From assembly GCA_023438785.1 (NCBI GenBank), contig JAEXQJ010000307.1, forward strand, positions 1-64,000: a DNA stretch of 64,000 nt, read 5' to 3'. The position numbers were made by a program, and so were the translations under genes. A model generated the notes under the pieces. It had not been told where the DNA came from. It did not search any database and saw only the letters and a list, made by a program, of their open reading frames with translations. Origin of the DNA: Pseudomonadota bacterium. Its GTDB lineage: Bacteria > Myxococcota_A > Polyangia > Fen-1088. Of this stretch, positions 7,803-18,418 are shown piece by piece (position 1 is the first letter of the stretch; each line of letters begins with the position of its first letter).

Positions 7803-10800
7803 CTACTGAATCTGGAAGGTAGCGCTGCCCGTCACCGCCGGGCTGAACGCGGCATAGGCATCGGACGAACGGCGCGGGTTGATACGCAGGATTTGACCGC
7901 GGGCTGGACTGAGCGACGAGCTGAGCGCCGTGCGGCCTTGGTCCACGAGGTACAGGTAGGGGTACTGAGTGGAGAACGGTGGCTGTCCCTCGACTGGCAC
8001 GAAGCTGCTCTGCCGGAAGGGACTCTCGGGAGTCCGCGTGGGCCCCACCACGATGCGCACGCCCTGGCTCAGCATGATGTCGTACGAGGGAATGAGCACC
8101 GTCTCGGGGGTCACGCCGTCGGACACGTCCAGCCGGAAGCCCAGCCCGTCACCTCCGTATTGCTCCAGATTGGTCAAGACGAACCGAATCTGGGTGTTCT
8201 GGAAGACCGCCTTGGTGTGAATGCCCAGCGCGGTTCCGTTGGTTAGTGTCACGTTGGCCATAAGCAGGCAGGGGTCGGGCGCGACCACCCGGTCGATGGA
8301 AAGCGAAGCCTCGGGCGGCGTGTTCACCTGCCCGGGTTGGTTACCCTGGGCCGGCTGGTCATCCTGGAAGCTCGTGCAGAAAGGCGCGGAGAGCGGGATG
8401 CGGTCCGGCGGCACGCTCGTGTCGCGCACACACTGCCCGCCGACCGTCTTGGCCGTCGGGGTCCTGGGCAGTGAGCTCCCGGTCACCACGAAGCTGCGTC
8501 CCGCATGCACGTTGTACGTGACGGAGGGCTGCGGCCAGCAGGCCGTATCCACCGGCGGCGCTTCCACGCAGAGCGGCCCGATCTCGGGCAGCACCCCGGG
8601 CACGCTTTCGCACACGTTCCCAGGACGACAGAAGTTGTCACCTTGGGGCGACCCAGCCGCGGGACACCTCTTCACGCAGCGCCGAGGACCGCCCGCCTGG
8701 ATCTGCAGACATTGGAATCCCGGGTCAGCTTGGCCGTCCGGCCAGTCAGCTCCGCTTGGCCGGTGCGCTGACGTGACATAACAGTCCGTGTCCGCCGCAC
8801 ACTCGTCCAGGGTCTGGCGCGACAGCGGCGGCCGCGATACGTCGTCCAATTTGAGCCCAAGCGTGAGTTGGGTGGGCGTTGCGGTTTGAATCTCGTATCG
8901 CCGGCGGCTGTTGAGCAAACGCGTGCACCGCTGCACCAGAGGCTTGCCGGCGGCGGAGTCCTTGGGCAGGCAAAGGCCTCGCACCCCGCCCGAGACGCGT
9001 CGACAGACGAACTCGTCTTGCGGCACGCAATCCGTGTCCTTGAGACAACCGGGCATCACGACCAAGTCGCCTGCCAGAACGCTGTGCGAGCAGAAGTCGC
9101 CTCCCGCATCGATGAGCGTCCCGGCCAGGTTCTCGGCGCCAGGGAGCACGGTCCCCGAGTCTCGACTCGTCTGCGGGAGCAACTCCTCCCAGACGATGGT
9201 CCAGCGGTGCGAGACCGGCGACGTGGGGTCGGGGAACGCGGCCCACGAATGCTCGATGTTCCCGGTCGCTGACTGGTTCGCGCTCAGGGTGATGGAATCC
9301 ACGTAGGGCCCCTGCGTGGGCGACAGGGATGCGGTTGTGGCGAACAGCAGATCCGATGCGTTCTGCACGCGCAGGGGCGCCGTGTAGGTGGTGGGCTGTC
9401 GGGCACCGGCGTAGCCGGTCGAGCGGGCCTCGCGGAACGCGTGGGTTGCCGTGGAGCGGATGAACTCGAGCGCGAACTTGGCCGGGTCCGGATCCTCGTT
9501 GGACCGCAGAATGAGCGGCTCAGGATTGGGCGCCAAATTGGTCACGTAGACCGTGCCGTTGGAGGCGAGCAGGAACCCGAACTGGCCCGTCAGGCCCTGG
9601 GGTTTGCTCAGCCAATTCGCCTCCGGGACATCCAACTCCGCGAAGGCAATGTCGCGCGCCAAGGGCGGCTGCACATCCTGTGAGGATAGGACGGGGATGG
9701 TGATGCCCGGCCCAGAGGCCAGTGGACGCCGCGTTGCGCCCGGCGTTCCCACCGGAATGCACGGCCCGCTGAAGGGATCGGGCAGCCCGGTCACGGGATC
9801 GGTCTCGGTGAGCCCGGACACGCCCAGGGTCTGGCGCAAAACGGCCTTGTTGGCTTCGCTCGGCTCGATGTTGACGTCGCACTCCCGGCCAATGCCGTTG
9901 GCCAGGGTGGAATCGAGCTGAACAACGCGTACGGAAGCGTCGCGCGCGAAGGCGTACACGAACCGCCCCCGGTTGTCCAAGAAGTCCCCTTGCCCCACCT
10001 GCTGCCCATTCTCGACCCGCGGCTTGAAGGGATCGACCGTCAGGCGCAGCCGGTCAACGCCCACGGCATTCCCCGCCAGAAGCAGGCGGCCACGGTCGAC
10101 CAGCGCGGCCCCTTGCAGATCGAAGACCGAGATGAACGGAAGCTGGCTTGAGCCCACGTAGACGCGCGTGCCATCGGGGCTGACCGCCAGCGCGCTCACG
10201 CCGAGCGGGCCTGCCGTGGCGGAGCCGGCATTGTCCATCGCGGCGGCGTCGGAAGCGCCGCTGTCGTCCTCCTGCCCCGCGTCCTCCGCGCCTGCATCGA
10301 CGAGGCTCGCGTCTGCAGGGCTGGGCGCGGCGCCTCCGTCCAGTGTGCCGAGGCAGTCATTCGCACACTCCGGCTCTGCCCCCGCTCGCACGGCGCCGCC
10401 CGCCTGGATGTAGTAAGAATCGAGGATTCGCCCCGAGGGCAGGTCGAGCAGCGCGAGCAGGTTGCAGTTCGGGAACGTGACCAGGGCCCTGGGGGCCTGG
10501 GTGGCGGAGCACAGCTGAGCAGGCTCAGTCGTCGGCAGAAAGGCAACCTCCCCGGGCGCGGCACGAAGCACGCGCCCTGAGGCCGTGGTCGGTTGAATGC
10601 GGGTCACCACCGCGCCCGCGCCGGAGGCGGCGCCCACGTCGTTGAACAGCGGCGAGAGCAGACGGGACGGATCGATCAACGCCAGATCGCAGGACTGCCG
10701 ATTGGCCGTGGCCACCCAGCAGCCGTCCTGGCTGGCCGCTAGAGACTCGGGCATCGTGCCGACCGGGACGGTTCCGAACCCGGGGACGATCGGGTCCAGG

Positions 10801-11132
10801 TCCACCAGACGGTTCCGATCCAAGTCCACCACCGACAACTCGCCTCGGGAGGTGTTGGTCACCACGGCGAAGGTCCCCAGAGTGCGCGGCGAGGTCAGGC
10901 CCGGGCAGCTGTTGCTCGCCGTGGCCTGCGCGCAGGCCCCAGCGGGTTGGCACACGCGCATGGGCTGGCCCGTGAGCACCTCGGTGCCATTCCCATCCTG
11001 CACGGTGGCCAGGCAGAGGAAGCCCATATCCGAAGGCCGTTCCAGATTGCGCGCCGGAATGACCGTGGGCGTATCGCTGCAGGATGAGAGCAGCACGAGC
11101 AGGGAGACAGAGACAAGGGCGTAACGCTTCAT
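7803..11132 (-). CDS. Very large lipoprotein with propeller-like repeats
   Basis: A 1109-residue lipoprotein: MKRYALVSVSLLVLL leads into the lipobox LSSC, with Cys at residue 18. Blocks such as LAVSPDGTRVYVGSS and LAASQDGCWVATANR look like YVTN/beta-propeller blades. A low-complexity Ala/Asp/Gly insertion (about 265-310, many DAG triplets) interrupts them. The rest is strand-rich with many cysteines, suggesting disulfides in the periplasm or at the surface. No catalytic motif is visible. The start ATG overlaps the stop of the upstream propeller gene as ATGA, so the two are translationally coupled. Such DAG-rich giant lipoproteins are typical of Myxococcota with unknown role; a surface or matrix-associated protein is my inference. 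Confidence 0.82.
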   Translation of the reverse strand: MKRYALVSVSLLVLLSSCSDTPTVIPARNLERPSDMGFLCLATVQDGNGTEVLTGQPMRVCQPAGACAQATASNSCPGLTSPRTLGTFAVVTNTSRGELSVVDLDRNRLVDLDPIVPGFGTVPVGTMPESLAASQDGCWVATANRQSCDLALIDPSRLLSPLFNDVGAASGAGAVVTRIQPTTASGRVLRAAPGEVAFLPTTEPAQLCSATQAPRALVTFPNCNLLALLDLPSGRILDSYYIQAGGAVRAGAEPECANDCLGTLDGGAAPSPADASLVDAGAEDAGQEDDSGASDAAAMDNAGSATAGPLGVSALAVSPDGTRVYVGSSQLPFISVFDLQGAALVDRGRLLLAGNAVGVDRLRLTVDPFKPRVENGQQVGQGDFLDNRGRFVYAFARDASVRVVQLDSTLANGIGRECDVNIEPSEANKAVLRQTLGVSGLTETDPVTGLPDPFSGPCIPVGTPGATRRPLASGPGITIPVLSSQDVQPPLARDIAFAELDVPEANWLSKPQGLTGQFGFLLASNGTVYVTNLAPNPEPLILRSNEDPDPAKFALEFIRSTATHAFREARSTGYAGARQPTTYTAPLRVQNASDLLFATTASLSPTQGPYVDSITLSANQSATGNIEHSWAAFPDPTSPVSHRWTIVWEELLPQTSRDSGTVLPGAENLAGTLIDAGGDFCSHSVLAGDLVVMPGCLKDTDCVPQDEFVCRRVSGGVRGLCLPKDSAAGKPLVQRCTRLLNSRRRYEIQTATPTQLTLGLKLDDVSRPPLSRQTLDECAADTDCYVTSAHRPSGADWPDGQADPGFQCLQIQAGGPRRCVKRCPAAGSPQGDNFCRPGNVCESVPGVLPEIGPLCVEAPPVDTACWPQPSVTYNVHAGRSFVVTGSSLPRTPTAKTVGGQCVRDTSVPPDRIPLSAPFCTSFQDDQPAQGNQPGQVNTPPEASLSIDRVVAPDPCLLMANVTLTNGTALGIHTKAVFQNTQIRFVLTNLEQYGGDGLGFRLDVSDGVTPETVLIPSYDIMLSQGVRIVVGPTRTPESPFRQSSFVPVEGQPPFSTQYPYLYLVDQGRTALSSSLSPARGQILRINPRRSSDAYAAFSPAVTGSATFQIQ

Positions 11133-12682
11133 TCGGTCACCGCGTGCGGGAATCCAAGCCTCTGTACCACCCGGAACTCGGTCGGGCTGCCCGGCACAAG
11201 GTCAATCACCGAAATGGAGTTGTCGGCGTAGTTCGCCACATAGGCCGTCTGGCCATCGGGTGAGAAGACCAAGGCGTTGGGACTTCGCCCTGTCTCGATG
11301 ATGGCGGTCACCTCCAGCAGGGCGGGATCGATCACGTACATCTGCCCGCCTTCGAAGCAGGTGACATACAGCATGTTGCCGCGGCCGGCGTCATGCATCT
11401 GCAAATCCGTGGGCCCCAGACAGACCTCCACGACCGCCACGGGCCGGTTGGCCGGCTGGCCGGTCTCGTCAGGGCGCCGGTCGAGGACGACCAGCGCCGC
11501 AGGGTCACTGGTGCCCTCATTGCGGTGCAGGACGTAGGCCTCTTGGCGGCAGCTGGTTGCCGAACCGGTGCACGTCGTTCCTTGCATGGCCGCAACAGCT
11601 CCCGGCGACAACACCAGGCCGCGCAGAGATGTGCCGGCGGGCTGGAATGCCGAGGAGAGGATCCGCTGGCCGGGCACCACAGACAGGTCCACGTCGGGCA
11701 GATTGGTGCGCGGCGCCGCCAAATCGCATGTGCCCTGGCTCGCGTCGCGTAGCACGAGCTCTTCGATCTCCGACCCGCTTCGCTCTATGGCAAAGAGAGG
11801 CGCGTTGGGTCCCGTGCCGTTGAGGCTGAGGTCGGTCACCGACTGTGAAGCGGCGCCGGGGAAGACCGTGCGAGAGACATTGCGGAAACGAGGCGAGCTC
11901 GCCACGTCGGGGCCACCGCACACATCGATGCTGGAAACACCGCCCCCGACGATCTGCCCGTTCACCGCTTGGGCCAGATGCCCCACGAACAGGATGCCGA
12001 GTTCTTCGTTGAGGGCGAGCGTATGCGGTTCCTCCGGCAGCACGTTGGCGTACACCTCCGAATTGGAGGGGCGCCGAATGCGCCAGTTGTCGTCACACGA
12101 CGCATTCATTGGGGCGGTTCCTGTGTCGCTGCCGCGCTCTCCCGTACAGCGTATGCGCGGACCGCTATCGTCGACGGTCACGTCGGCGAATGTGATTGAG
12201 GGCTCGGCGCGCACCGTTAGGTACAGGCGCCTCCTGGTCGCGAGTTCCGGGTCTCGCTGCAACACCATCGCTCCACCAAAGCTGCCGATCTTCACGGTGG
12301 TGTCAGCCTTGACGTAGCCCCGATCGTTGCAGTTGAGGACGCGATCGTCGACCATGTCTCGACAGCAGAAGCGGTCGGCCACCTCCTCGTCTCCGGTGAA
12401 GCGGGTCCGGGTGCAGGTTGCCCAGGCCGCTGCCGCGGGATCGCTGCGGTCCTCGACCGCCTTCCGGAGATCCACGGCCGTGAGCGTCCCCGCGTTGTAG
12501 CGGAGGTCGCCGTTGGCGTTGACCACGTAGAGCCAGTCCCCGTTCGGATCGACCGCCAGCCCGGCCGGAAGCAAGATTTCGTCGAGTGGCGGGGCGATCC
12601 CGTCCTGCCCCACCCCGCACCCGGCGACGGAAGACAGCACGCCCACCACAGAGAACAGTCGAAACGTCAAACGGGCAGTCAT
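11129..12682 (-). CDS. YVTN-type beta-propeller lipoprotein
   Basis: A 517-residue exported protein. The signal peptide ends in the lipobox VAGC. Blade-like repeats include LAVDPNGDWLYVVNANGD near the N-terminus and the diagnostic ALVFSPDGQTAYVANYADN with SISVID near the C-terminus. These are YVTN repeats, generally protein-interaction propellers. I chose the second ATG (12682), which has GAGA upstream, over the ATG four codons earlier, which has none. The stop overlaps the start of the 1109-residue lipoprotein gene by 4 nt, so the two products are probably made in fixed ratio and may form one complex. Substrate and location beyond the envelope are unknown. Confidence 0.85.
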   Translation of the reverse strand: MTARLTFRLFSVVGVLSSVAGCGVGQDGIAPPLDEILLPAGLAVDPNGDWLYVVNANGDLRYNAGTLTAVDLRKAVEDRSDPAAAAWATCTRTRFTGDEEVADRFCCRDMVDDRVLNCNDRGYVKADTTVKIGSFGGAMVLQRDPELATRRRLYLTVRAEPSITFADVTVDDSGPRIRCTGERGSDTGTAPMNASCDDNWRIRRPSNSEVYANVLPEEPHTLALNEELGILFVGHLAQAVNGQIVGGGVSSIDVCGGPDVASSPRFRNVSRTVFPGAASQSVTDLSLNGTGPNAPLFAIERSGSEIEELVLRDASQGTCDLAAPRTNLPDVDLSVVPGQRILSSAFQPAGTSLRGLVLSPGAVAAMQGTTCTGSATSCRQEAYVLHRNEGTSDPAALVVLDRRPDETGQPANRPVAVVEVCLGPTDLQMHDAGRGNMLYVTCFEGGQMYVIDPALLEVTAIIETGRSPNALVFSPDGQTAYVANYADNSISVIDLVPGSPTEFRVVQRLGFPHAVTE

Positions 12683-12764
12683 GCAGGATCTCATCGGGTC
12701 GGACCGCCCGCCGGGAATTCTGAGTTGCCGGACCGTGCTGCTCTCTGTGGCGCGTGTTCGAACA

Positions 12765-15683
12765 CTACTTCTTCACGACCGCCTGGGCCGCGGCCAGCCG
12801 CGCGATGGGCAGCCGGTACGGCGAGCAGGACACGTAGTTCAGACCCAGTTCGTCGCACAGCATGACGGAATTTGGATCACCGCCGTGCTCACCGCAAATG
12901 CCGATCTTGATCTTCTCGCGCGTCTTGCGGCCGCCTTCGACCGCCACGCGCATGAGCTTGCCCACGCCGTCTCGATCCAGGCTGACGAAAGGATCGACAT
13001 CGTAGATGTCCTTGGCGACGTAGTCGGCCAGCACCTTGGGGACGTCATCGCGGGACAGGCCGAAGGTCGTCTGCGTGAGGTCGTTGGTGCCGAAGGAGAA
13101 GAACTCCGCGGTCTCGGCGATGTTGTCCGCGTTGAGCGCGGCGCGCGGCACTTCAATCATGGTGCCCACCAGGTACTTCAGCTTGCGGCCCCGCTCCTGG
13201 AAGACCTCCTCGGCCACGCGGCGAACGATGCTCGCCTGGTGATCGAGCTCCTTCTTGCTGCCCACCAGCGGGATCATGATCTCGGGCTCGATCACGGTTC
13301 CCTCGGCAGCCACGTCGCACGCCGCCTCGAAGATGGCGCGCGCCTGCATCTCGGTGATCTCGGGGTACGAGATGCCGAGGCGGCAGCCGCGGTGTCCGAG
13401 CATGGGGTTGGACTCCTTCAGCTCGTCGATGCGAGCCTCGATGGCTTCGACGCTCTTGCCGCTGGCTTGCGCCAGCTCCCGAATGCCCGCCTCATCGTGC
13501 GGCAGGAACTCGTGCAGCGGGGGATCGAGCGTGCGGATGGTCACCGGGCGCTTGCCCATGGCGCGGAAGATGCCCGCGAAGTCCTCGCGCTGCACCGGCA
13601 GCAGCTTCTCCAGGGCCTTGCGGCGCGTGGCCTCGTCCTCGGCGACGATCATCTCGCGCATGGGGCCGATCTTGCCCTCGCCGAAGAACATGTGCTCCGT
13701 GCGGCACAACCCGATGCCCTCGGCGCCGAAGGCGACCGCGGCCCCGGCCTGATCGGGCTGATCCGCGTTGGCGCGCACGCGCAGGCGTCGAGCCGCGTCC
13801 GCCCAGCTCATCAGCTTGGCGTAGTTCTGATACACGGGCGCGCTCTTTCCATCGAGGTTCTTCTCGATGAGCACGCGGATGACCTCGGAAGGCGTCGTGT
13901 CGACGCGTCCGTTGAGCACCTCGCCGGTGAAGCCGTCGATGGAGATCCAGTCACCTTCCTTGATGACCAGAAGCCCGTTGGCCGAGTTCACGCTCATCGT
14001 GCGCTCGTGATAGTCGAAGCTGATCGCCTCGCAGCCCACGATGCACACCTTGCCCATCTGACGGGCGACGAGCGCGGCGTGCGAGGTCATTCCACCAAAG
14101 GCCGTCAGGAAGCCTTCGGAAGCGTTCATGCCGCGGATATCCTCGGGAGAGGTCTCGTGACGACACAGGATCGTCTTCTCGCCACGCGCGGCCCAGGCCT
14201 CGGCGTCGTCAGCGAAGAAAACCACGCGGCCGGTTGCGGCACCGGGCCCCGCCGGCAGTCCCTTGGCGAGCAGGCGCGCGTCCTTGATGGCCGCTGCCTT
14301 GGCGGCCGGCTCGAACACCGGACGCAGCAACTGATTGAGCGCCTCGGGCTCCACGCGGCGCAGCGCCTCGTTCTTGTCGATGAGCCTTTCGTCGACCATC
14401 TCGACGGCGATGCGGACGCTGGCGAAGCCGGTGCGCTTGCCGTTGCGGCACTGAAGCATGAAGAGCTTCGAGTTCTCGATGGTGAACTCGATGTCCTGCA
14501 TGTCCTTGTAGTGCTTCTCCAGCTTCTTGCGGATGTCGAGGAGCTGCTTGTAGGCCTTGGGGAAGCTCTTCTCCAACTCGACGATCTTCTGCGGCGTACG
14601 AATGCCGGCGACCACGTCCTCGCCCTGGGCGTTGACGAGGAACTCGCCGTAGAATTCGTTCTCACCGCTGGCCGGGTTGCGCGTGAAGCACACGCCGGTG
14701 GCCGAGTCCTCTCCCTTGTTGCCGAAGACCATGGCCTGCACGTTGACGGCCGTGCCCCACGAGGCGGGAATGCCGTTCAGCTTGCGGTACGCGTTGGCGC
14801 GGTCGTTCTCCCAGGAGCTGAACACAGCCATGATGGCGCCGCGTAGCTGATCCAGGGGATTGGTCGGGAAATCCACGCCCTTGCGGCGCTTGATCTCGGC
14901 CTTGAACTCCTCGACCAACTCCTTGAGAGCGGAGGCTGGAAGCTCAGCGTCGATCTGCACGCCGACCTCCTTCTTCTTGGCCGAGAGGATCACCTCGAAG
15001 GGATCGTGGTCTTCCTTGCGCTCGGGCTTCATGCCCAGCACCACGTCGCCGTACATAGCCACGAAACGGCGATAGCTGTCGTAAGCAAAACGCTCGTTGC
15101 CGGACACCTGGGCTAGGCCCGCGGCCGTCTCGTCGTTGAGGCCAAGATTGAGGATGGTGTCCATCATGCCCGGCATGGACGCGCGCGCGCCCGAACGGAC
15201 CGAGACCAGAAGCGGGTTTTGTGGATCGCCGAACTTGGCGCCCAGGAGCGACTCCATCTTGGCCACGGAGGCCTTGACCTCGTCCTCCAAGCCCTTGGGG
15301 AGCTTGCGGCCGTTGGCGTAGAACTCGGTGCACACCTCGGTCGTGATGGTGAAGCCGGGCGGGACGGGCGCGCCGATGTTCGTCATCTCGGCCAGGTTCG
15401 CGCCCTTGCCGCCGAGCAGGTTCTTCATGTCCTTGTTGCCCTCGGCCTTGCCACCGCCGAAGAAGTAGATGCGCTTCAGGCGCTTTTCGGCGACGGGCTT
15501 GGCCGGCTTGGCGGCCTTGGGAGTCTTGGCGGCCTTGGGAGCCTTTGCAGCCTTGGGAGCCTTCGCAGCCTTGGGAGCCTTCGCAGCCTTGGGAGCCTTT
15601 GCAGCCTTGGCGGCCTTCGCGGCCTTCACAGGCTTGGCACTGGCCTTCTTCTTTTTGGGAGTGGGGGCTGTTTTCTTTTTCAT
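12765..15683 (-). CDS. ppdK: Pyruvate phosphate dikinase with Lys/Ala/Pro-rich N-terminal tail
   Basis: A 972-residue enzyme interconverting pyruvate, ATP and Pi with phosphoenolpyruvate, AMP and PPi. Residues from about 70 are canonical: [14 protein letters not shown] (nucleotide-binding), [15 protein letters not shown] with the phosphorylated His, CRTEHMFF, and C-terminal [13 protein letters not shown] with the catalytic Cys. The first about 68 residues are an extra tail of Lys, Ala and Pro (AKAPKA repeats) like eukaryotic histone H1 or bacterial H1-like tails. It is absent from ordinary PPDKs. I chose the ATG at 15683 because the tail and catalytic body are in one frame from there. It has no clear ribosome-binding site. 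The tail may bind nucleic acid or polyphosphate; this is inference. No PPDK regulatory protein gene is adjacent. Confidence 0.95.
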   Translation of the reverse strand: MKKKTAPTPKKKKASAKPVKAAKAAKAAKAPKAAKAPKAAKAPKAAKAPKAAKTPKAAKPAKPVAEKRLKRIYFFGGGKAEGNKDMKNLLGGKGANLAEMTNIGAPVPPGFTITTEVCTEFYANGRKLPKGLEDEVKASVAKMESLLGAKFGDPQNPLLVSVRSGARASMPGMMDTILNLGLNDETAAGLAQVSGNERFAYDSYRRFVAMYGDVVLGMKPERKEDHDPFEVILSAKKKEVGVQIDAELPASALKELVEEFKAEIKRRKGVDFPTNPLDQLRGAIMAVFSSWENDRANAYRKLNGIPASWGTAVNVQAMVFGNKGEDSATGVCFTRNPASGENEFYGEFLVNAQGEDVVAGIRTPQKIVELEKSFPKAYKQLLDIRKKLEKHYKDMQDIEFTIENSKLFMLQCRNGKRTGFASVRIAVEMVDERLIDKNEALRRVEPEALNQLLRPVFEPAAKAAAIKDARLLAKGLPAGPGAATGRVVFFADDAEAWAARGEKTILCRHETSPEDIRGMNASEGFLTAFGGMTSHAALVARQMGKVCIVGCEAISFDYHERTMSVNSANGLLVIKEGDWISIDGFTGEVLNGRVDTTPSEVIRVLIEKNLDGKSAPVYQNYAKLMSWADAARRLRVRANADQPDQAGAAVAFGAEGIGLCRTEHMFFGEGKIGPMREMIVAEDEATRRKALEKLLPVQREDFAGIFRAMGKRPVTIRTLDPPLHEFLPHDEAGIRELAQASGKSVEAIEARIDELKESNPMLGHRGCRLGISYPEITEMQARAIFEAACDVAAEGTVIEPEIMIPLVGSKKELDHQASIVRRVAEEVFQERGRKLKYLVGTMIEVPRAALNADNIAETAEFFSFGTNDLTQTTFGLSRDDVPKVLADYVAKDIYDVDPFVSLDRDGVGKLMRVAVEGGRKTREKIKIGICGEHGGDPNSVMLCDELGLNYVSCSPYRLPIARLAAAQAVVKK
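15510..15617 (-). repeat. Six tandem 18-bp repeats coding the PPDK tail
   Basis: Six consecutive 18-bp units starting at 15510, 15528, 15546, 15564, 15582 and 15600, each close to GCAGCCTTGGGAGCCTTC on the plus strand. Each encodes an AKAPKA-type hexapeptide of the PPDK N-terminal tail. Near-identical units suggest recent slippage, so copy number may vary between strains. Confidence 0.9.
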
Positions 15684-15933
15684 GGCTTTTTTCGGGGGTT
15701 GCGGGTGAAGGGAATCGGCGCAGTTTCTACCAGGGTGCGGCGAGGATGAAAAGCCCCGCGTCAGAGTGTGGCCCGTCGGAACCGCGAGGGAAAGCGCGCA
15801 GACGATCGCCGGACTCTCCGTCGCGGTTGGGTCATGAGCCCTTCGTTGCTCGTCGGTCAAAGACGTCGGGTCGTCTCCCTCCGCGCGCCTCGGGCGGCTG
15901 GCCTCTCCGCGTCTTCGCTCGGCGTTCAGCGCT

Positions 15934-17565
15934 CTAGCGACTCTTTCCGGAGAGGACGGAGGGCAACTCGCCGGCCTTGGCCCGCTCCTGTTGCATGCTG
16001 TCGCGGTCGCGCACGGTGACCGTCTGATCCTCCAAGCTCTGGAAGTCCACGGTTACGCACCAGGGCGTTCCAACCTCGTCCTGGCGGCGATACAGCTTGC
16101 CGATGGCGCCGGTGTCGTCGTAGACGGCGCGCAAGCCGGCGGCCTGCAGATCACGCTTGATGCCCCGGGCGAGCTCCACCAGTCGGGGCTCGTTGCGCTT
16201 GAGCGGGAAGACGGCCACCGTGAGCGGAGCCAGACGCGGGTGGAGATGCAGAACCGTCCGGGTGTTCTCCTCGGCTAGTTTCTCCCCTACCCCGCGCACT
16301 TTCTTCATGACCTCGATCTTGCCGGCCTCCGTGTCCTCCATGAGGCCGATGAGGCGCGGCAGGGTGCCGGGCAAGCCGGCGGCGATGGCCTCGGCTTCTC
16401 CCACCAGGCGCGCCTTGACGTCCTTGTCCATGCCCTCGCGACGCCCCACCGACTTGGCGAAGCTTTCGACCAACTCGCGCAGCTTGGTGGTGTCCTCCGG
16501 GGACGGCTCCTTGACCAGGGCGTCCTCGTAGGCGTCGCACAGGAACGCCAGCGTGGCCCGGTCGGCACCCGCGGAGGGCTCGATGACGTAGGGCACGTAG
16601 TGCTTCTTCTGCTCGGGATCGAAGTAGCGAAGCTCGCCCACCGCATCGGGGTTCTCCGCGCTGCGGCTGTGCGCCTTGAGATCGAAGTCCGTGCGATTGG
16701 CAATGCCCTCCAACTCGCTCCAGCCCATGGGGAACCTGTACTCCAGGTCCACGCAGCGCTTGGCGTAGTGGGCCAGCTCCTCCTTGGCCTGCTCGCGCAC
16801 GCGGAGGTTTTCGGGCCGCAGGCCCAGGTCGCGGTACCACTTCTGGCGTTCCGCAATCCACATCTCGTGGGCCGCCTCGTCCTCGCCCGGCCGCACGAAG
16901 TACTCGATCTCCATCTGCTCGAACTCGCGCGTGCGGAACGTGAAGTTGCCGGGCGTGATTTCGTTGCGGAAGGCCTTGCCGACCTGGGCGATGCCGAAGG
17001 GCAGCTTGCGCCTCATGGTGTCGAGCACGTTGCCGAAATTGACGAAGATGCCCTGGGCCGTCTCGGGGCGCATGTAGACCAGCGCCGACTCATCGCCGGT
17101 GTCCACCGGACCGACGGTGGTGCGGAACATCAGGTTGAACGGGCGCGCCTCGGTCAGGTCCTTCGAGCCGCACTTGGGGCAGGCCAGCTCCTTGGCCGCG
17201 ATGGCCGCGTTGATCTCGGCAAGGCCCTTGGGATCGCGTCCCTTCTGGGCGGCGAACACGTGATCGGCTCGCGGCCGCGCCTTGCAGGCCCGGCAGTCCG
17301 TCATGGGATCGGCGAAGGTGGCCTCGTGCCCCGAGTACTTCCACACGAGGCGATTCATCAGGATGGCTGCATCCAGCCCCTCCATGTCGTCCCGTTCGTA
17401 CACCACAGACCGCCACCAGGCGCGCTTCACGTTGTTCTTCAGCTCGACGCCCAGGGGACCGTAGTCCCAGGTGCTCCCCAGACCGCCGTAGACCGAAGAG
17501 GAAGGAAAGACGAACCCGCGCCGTTTGGCGAGGCTGACGATGGTTTCGAGAGATGACGCTGGCAT
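15934..17565 (-). CDS. glyS: Glycyl-tRNA synthetase (single-chain, alpha2 type)
   Basis: A 543-residue class II synthetase of the homodimeric type, not the alpha/beta bacterial type. [20 protein letters not shown] at the N-terminus is diagnostic. A CRAC...CPKC pair gives a zinc knuckle; FNLMFRT and [12 protein letters not shown] are motif 2 and core strands. [21 protein letters not shown] is the active-site loop region. An extra helical stretch (about 380-450) lies before the C-terminal anticodon-binding domain. The ATG at 17565 lacks a ribosome-binding site but lies 8 nt after TAGATT, a good -10, which supports this start. It follows recO by 41 nt on the same strand. Confidence 0.95.
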   Translation of the reverse strand: MPASSLETIVSLAKRRGFVFPSSSVYGGLGSTWDYGPLGVELKNNVKRAWWRSVVYERDDMEGLDAAILMNRLVWKYSGHEATFADPMTDCRACKARPRADHVFAAQKGRDPKGLAEINAAIAAKELACPKCGSKDLTEARPFNLMFRTTVGPVDTGDESALVYMRPETAQGIFVNFGNVLDTMRRKLPFGIAQVGKAFRNEITPGNFTFRTREFEQMEIEYFVRPGEDEAAHEMWIAERQKWYRDLGLRPENLRVREQAKEELAHYAKRCVDLEYRFPMGWSELEGIANRTDFDLKAHSRSAENPDAVGELRYFDPEQKKHYVPYVIEPSAGADRATLAFLCDAYEDALVKEPSPEDTTKLRELVESFAKSVGRREGMDKDVKARLVGEAEAIAAGLPGTLPRLIGLMEDTEAGKIEVMKKVRGVGEKLAEENTRTVLHLHPRLAPLTVAVFPLKRNEPRLVELARGIKRDLQAAGLRAVYDDTGAIGKLYRRQDEVGTPWCVTVDFQSLEDQTVTVRDRDSMQQERAKAGELPSVLSGKSR

Positions 17566-17573
17566 GGGCCCGC

Positions 17574-17601
17574 AATCTACTCGAATTCCCATGCAAGTCG
17601 A
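17574..17601 (-). promoter_or_regulatory. Candidate leaderless promoter of glyS
   Basis: On the minus strand TAGATT (17579-17574) ends 8 nt before the glyS ATG, and TCGACT (17601-17596) is a weak -35 at 16 nt. The spacing fits a transcript beginning at the start codon. Confidence 0.4.
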
Positions 17602-17606
17602 TTCTG

Positions 17607-18365
17607 CTAAACGCGCCCGCCCATTTTCTCGATGAAGACAAGAGAGCGCAGCGGGGCGTCGGCGTGGTCGCGTACCAGCTCCAGCAGGGCGCGACGACAA
17701 CCCGCGCCGGTGTCGCGGTCGAGGACGAGCTCATCAGCCTCGGACAGCGACATGCGCCCCAGGCTGAGCAGGGCCCGGCGAACCGGGGCGGTGAGCAGGT
17801 CACCGCGTGGGGCACAACCGGAGCAAACCGCGCCGCCGCGCGTGGGGTGCCAACGCATGGTCTGATCGGTCAAGTCCTCGCGGCCGCAGACCGCGCATCG
17901 ATCGAGGGTCGGGCCGTATCCCAGCTTGGCCAGCAGGCCGAGCTCGAAGACGCGCAGCCGTTCGGCCGTGGCCCGGCCCGCTTCCAGTCGGTCCAGGAAC
18001 TCCGCCAGCCAGTCGAACACGGCCGGCTCAGGATGTCGCGCGGGCAGCAGCCGCTCGCACAGTTCGAGGGCGTACGCCGCGTGAGCCGTCTTGCCGAGGT
18101 CGGCCGCCAGGCCCAGACGAGCCTGTGTGACGTCCAGGCCTTCGAGAATCAGAAGCTCGCTCCCCGCTCGCTCGCGCAGCAAGGCCTGTCCCGACGCGCC
18201 CATGCCCAGCCCGCCGGAGAATCGCCTGGCGCTCTTGCGCGCACCGCGGGCCAGCGCCGCGACCTTGCCCGTGCTGCGGCCCAATAGCGTGACCACGCGA
18301 TCGGATTCGCCATAGGCGACCGTCCGTAAGACGATGGCCCACGCAGTCGAACTGGTACGCACCAC
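17607..18365 (-). CDS. recO: DNA repair protein RecO
   Basis: A 252-residue recombination mediator that, with RecR, loads RecA on single-stranded DNA and anneals strands. The N-terminal OB fold starts with [19 protein letters not shown]. The [13 protein letters not shown] segment and central helices follow. A four-cysteine zinc knuckle (CAVCG near 160 and CSGC near 183) is as in many RecO proteins. Length is normal. The start is GTG (followed at once by another GTG), with no strong ribosome-binding site. It is followed on the same strand by glyS, an association with no obvious shared function. A separate promoter precedes glyS. Confidence 0.93.
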   Translation of the reverse strand: MVRTSSTAWAIVLRTVAYGESDRVVTLLGRSTGKVAALARGARKSARRFSGGLGMGASGQALLRERAGSELLILEGLDVTQARLGLAADLGKTAHAAYALELCERLLPARHPEPAVFDWLAEFLDRLEAGRATAERLRVFELGLLAKLGYGPTLDRCAVCGREDLTDQTMRWHPTRGGAVCSGCAPRGDLLTAPVRRALLSLGRMSLSEADELVLDRDTGAGCRRALLELVRDHADAPLRSLVFIEKMGGRV

Positions 18366-18418
18366 CGCAGGTTAGCAGGAGAGCCGAAGTCTGCCGTCCT
18401 GCGGGGAAACGCCTGCCC

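Noticed and set aside
12681..14846. Long open frame on the plus strand opposite ppdK
   Set aside because: Shadow of a GC-rich gene: composition is unlike a real protein and the ppdK frame has every motif.
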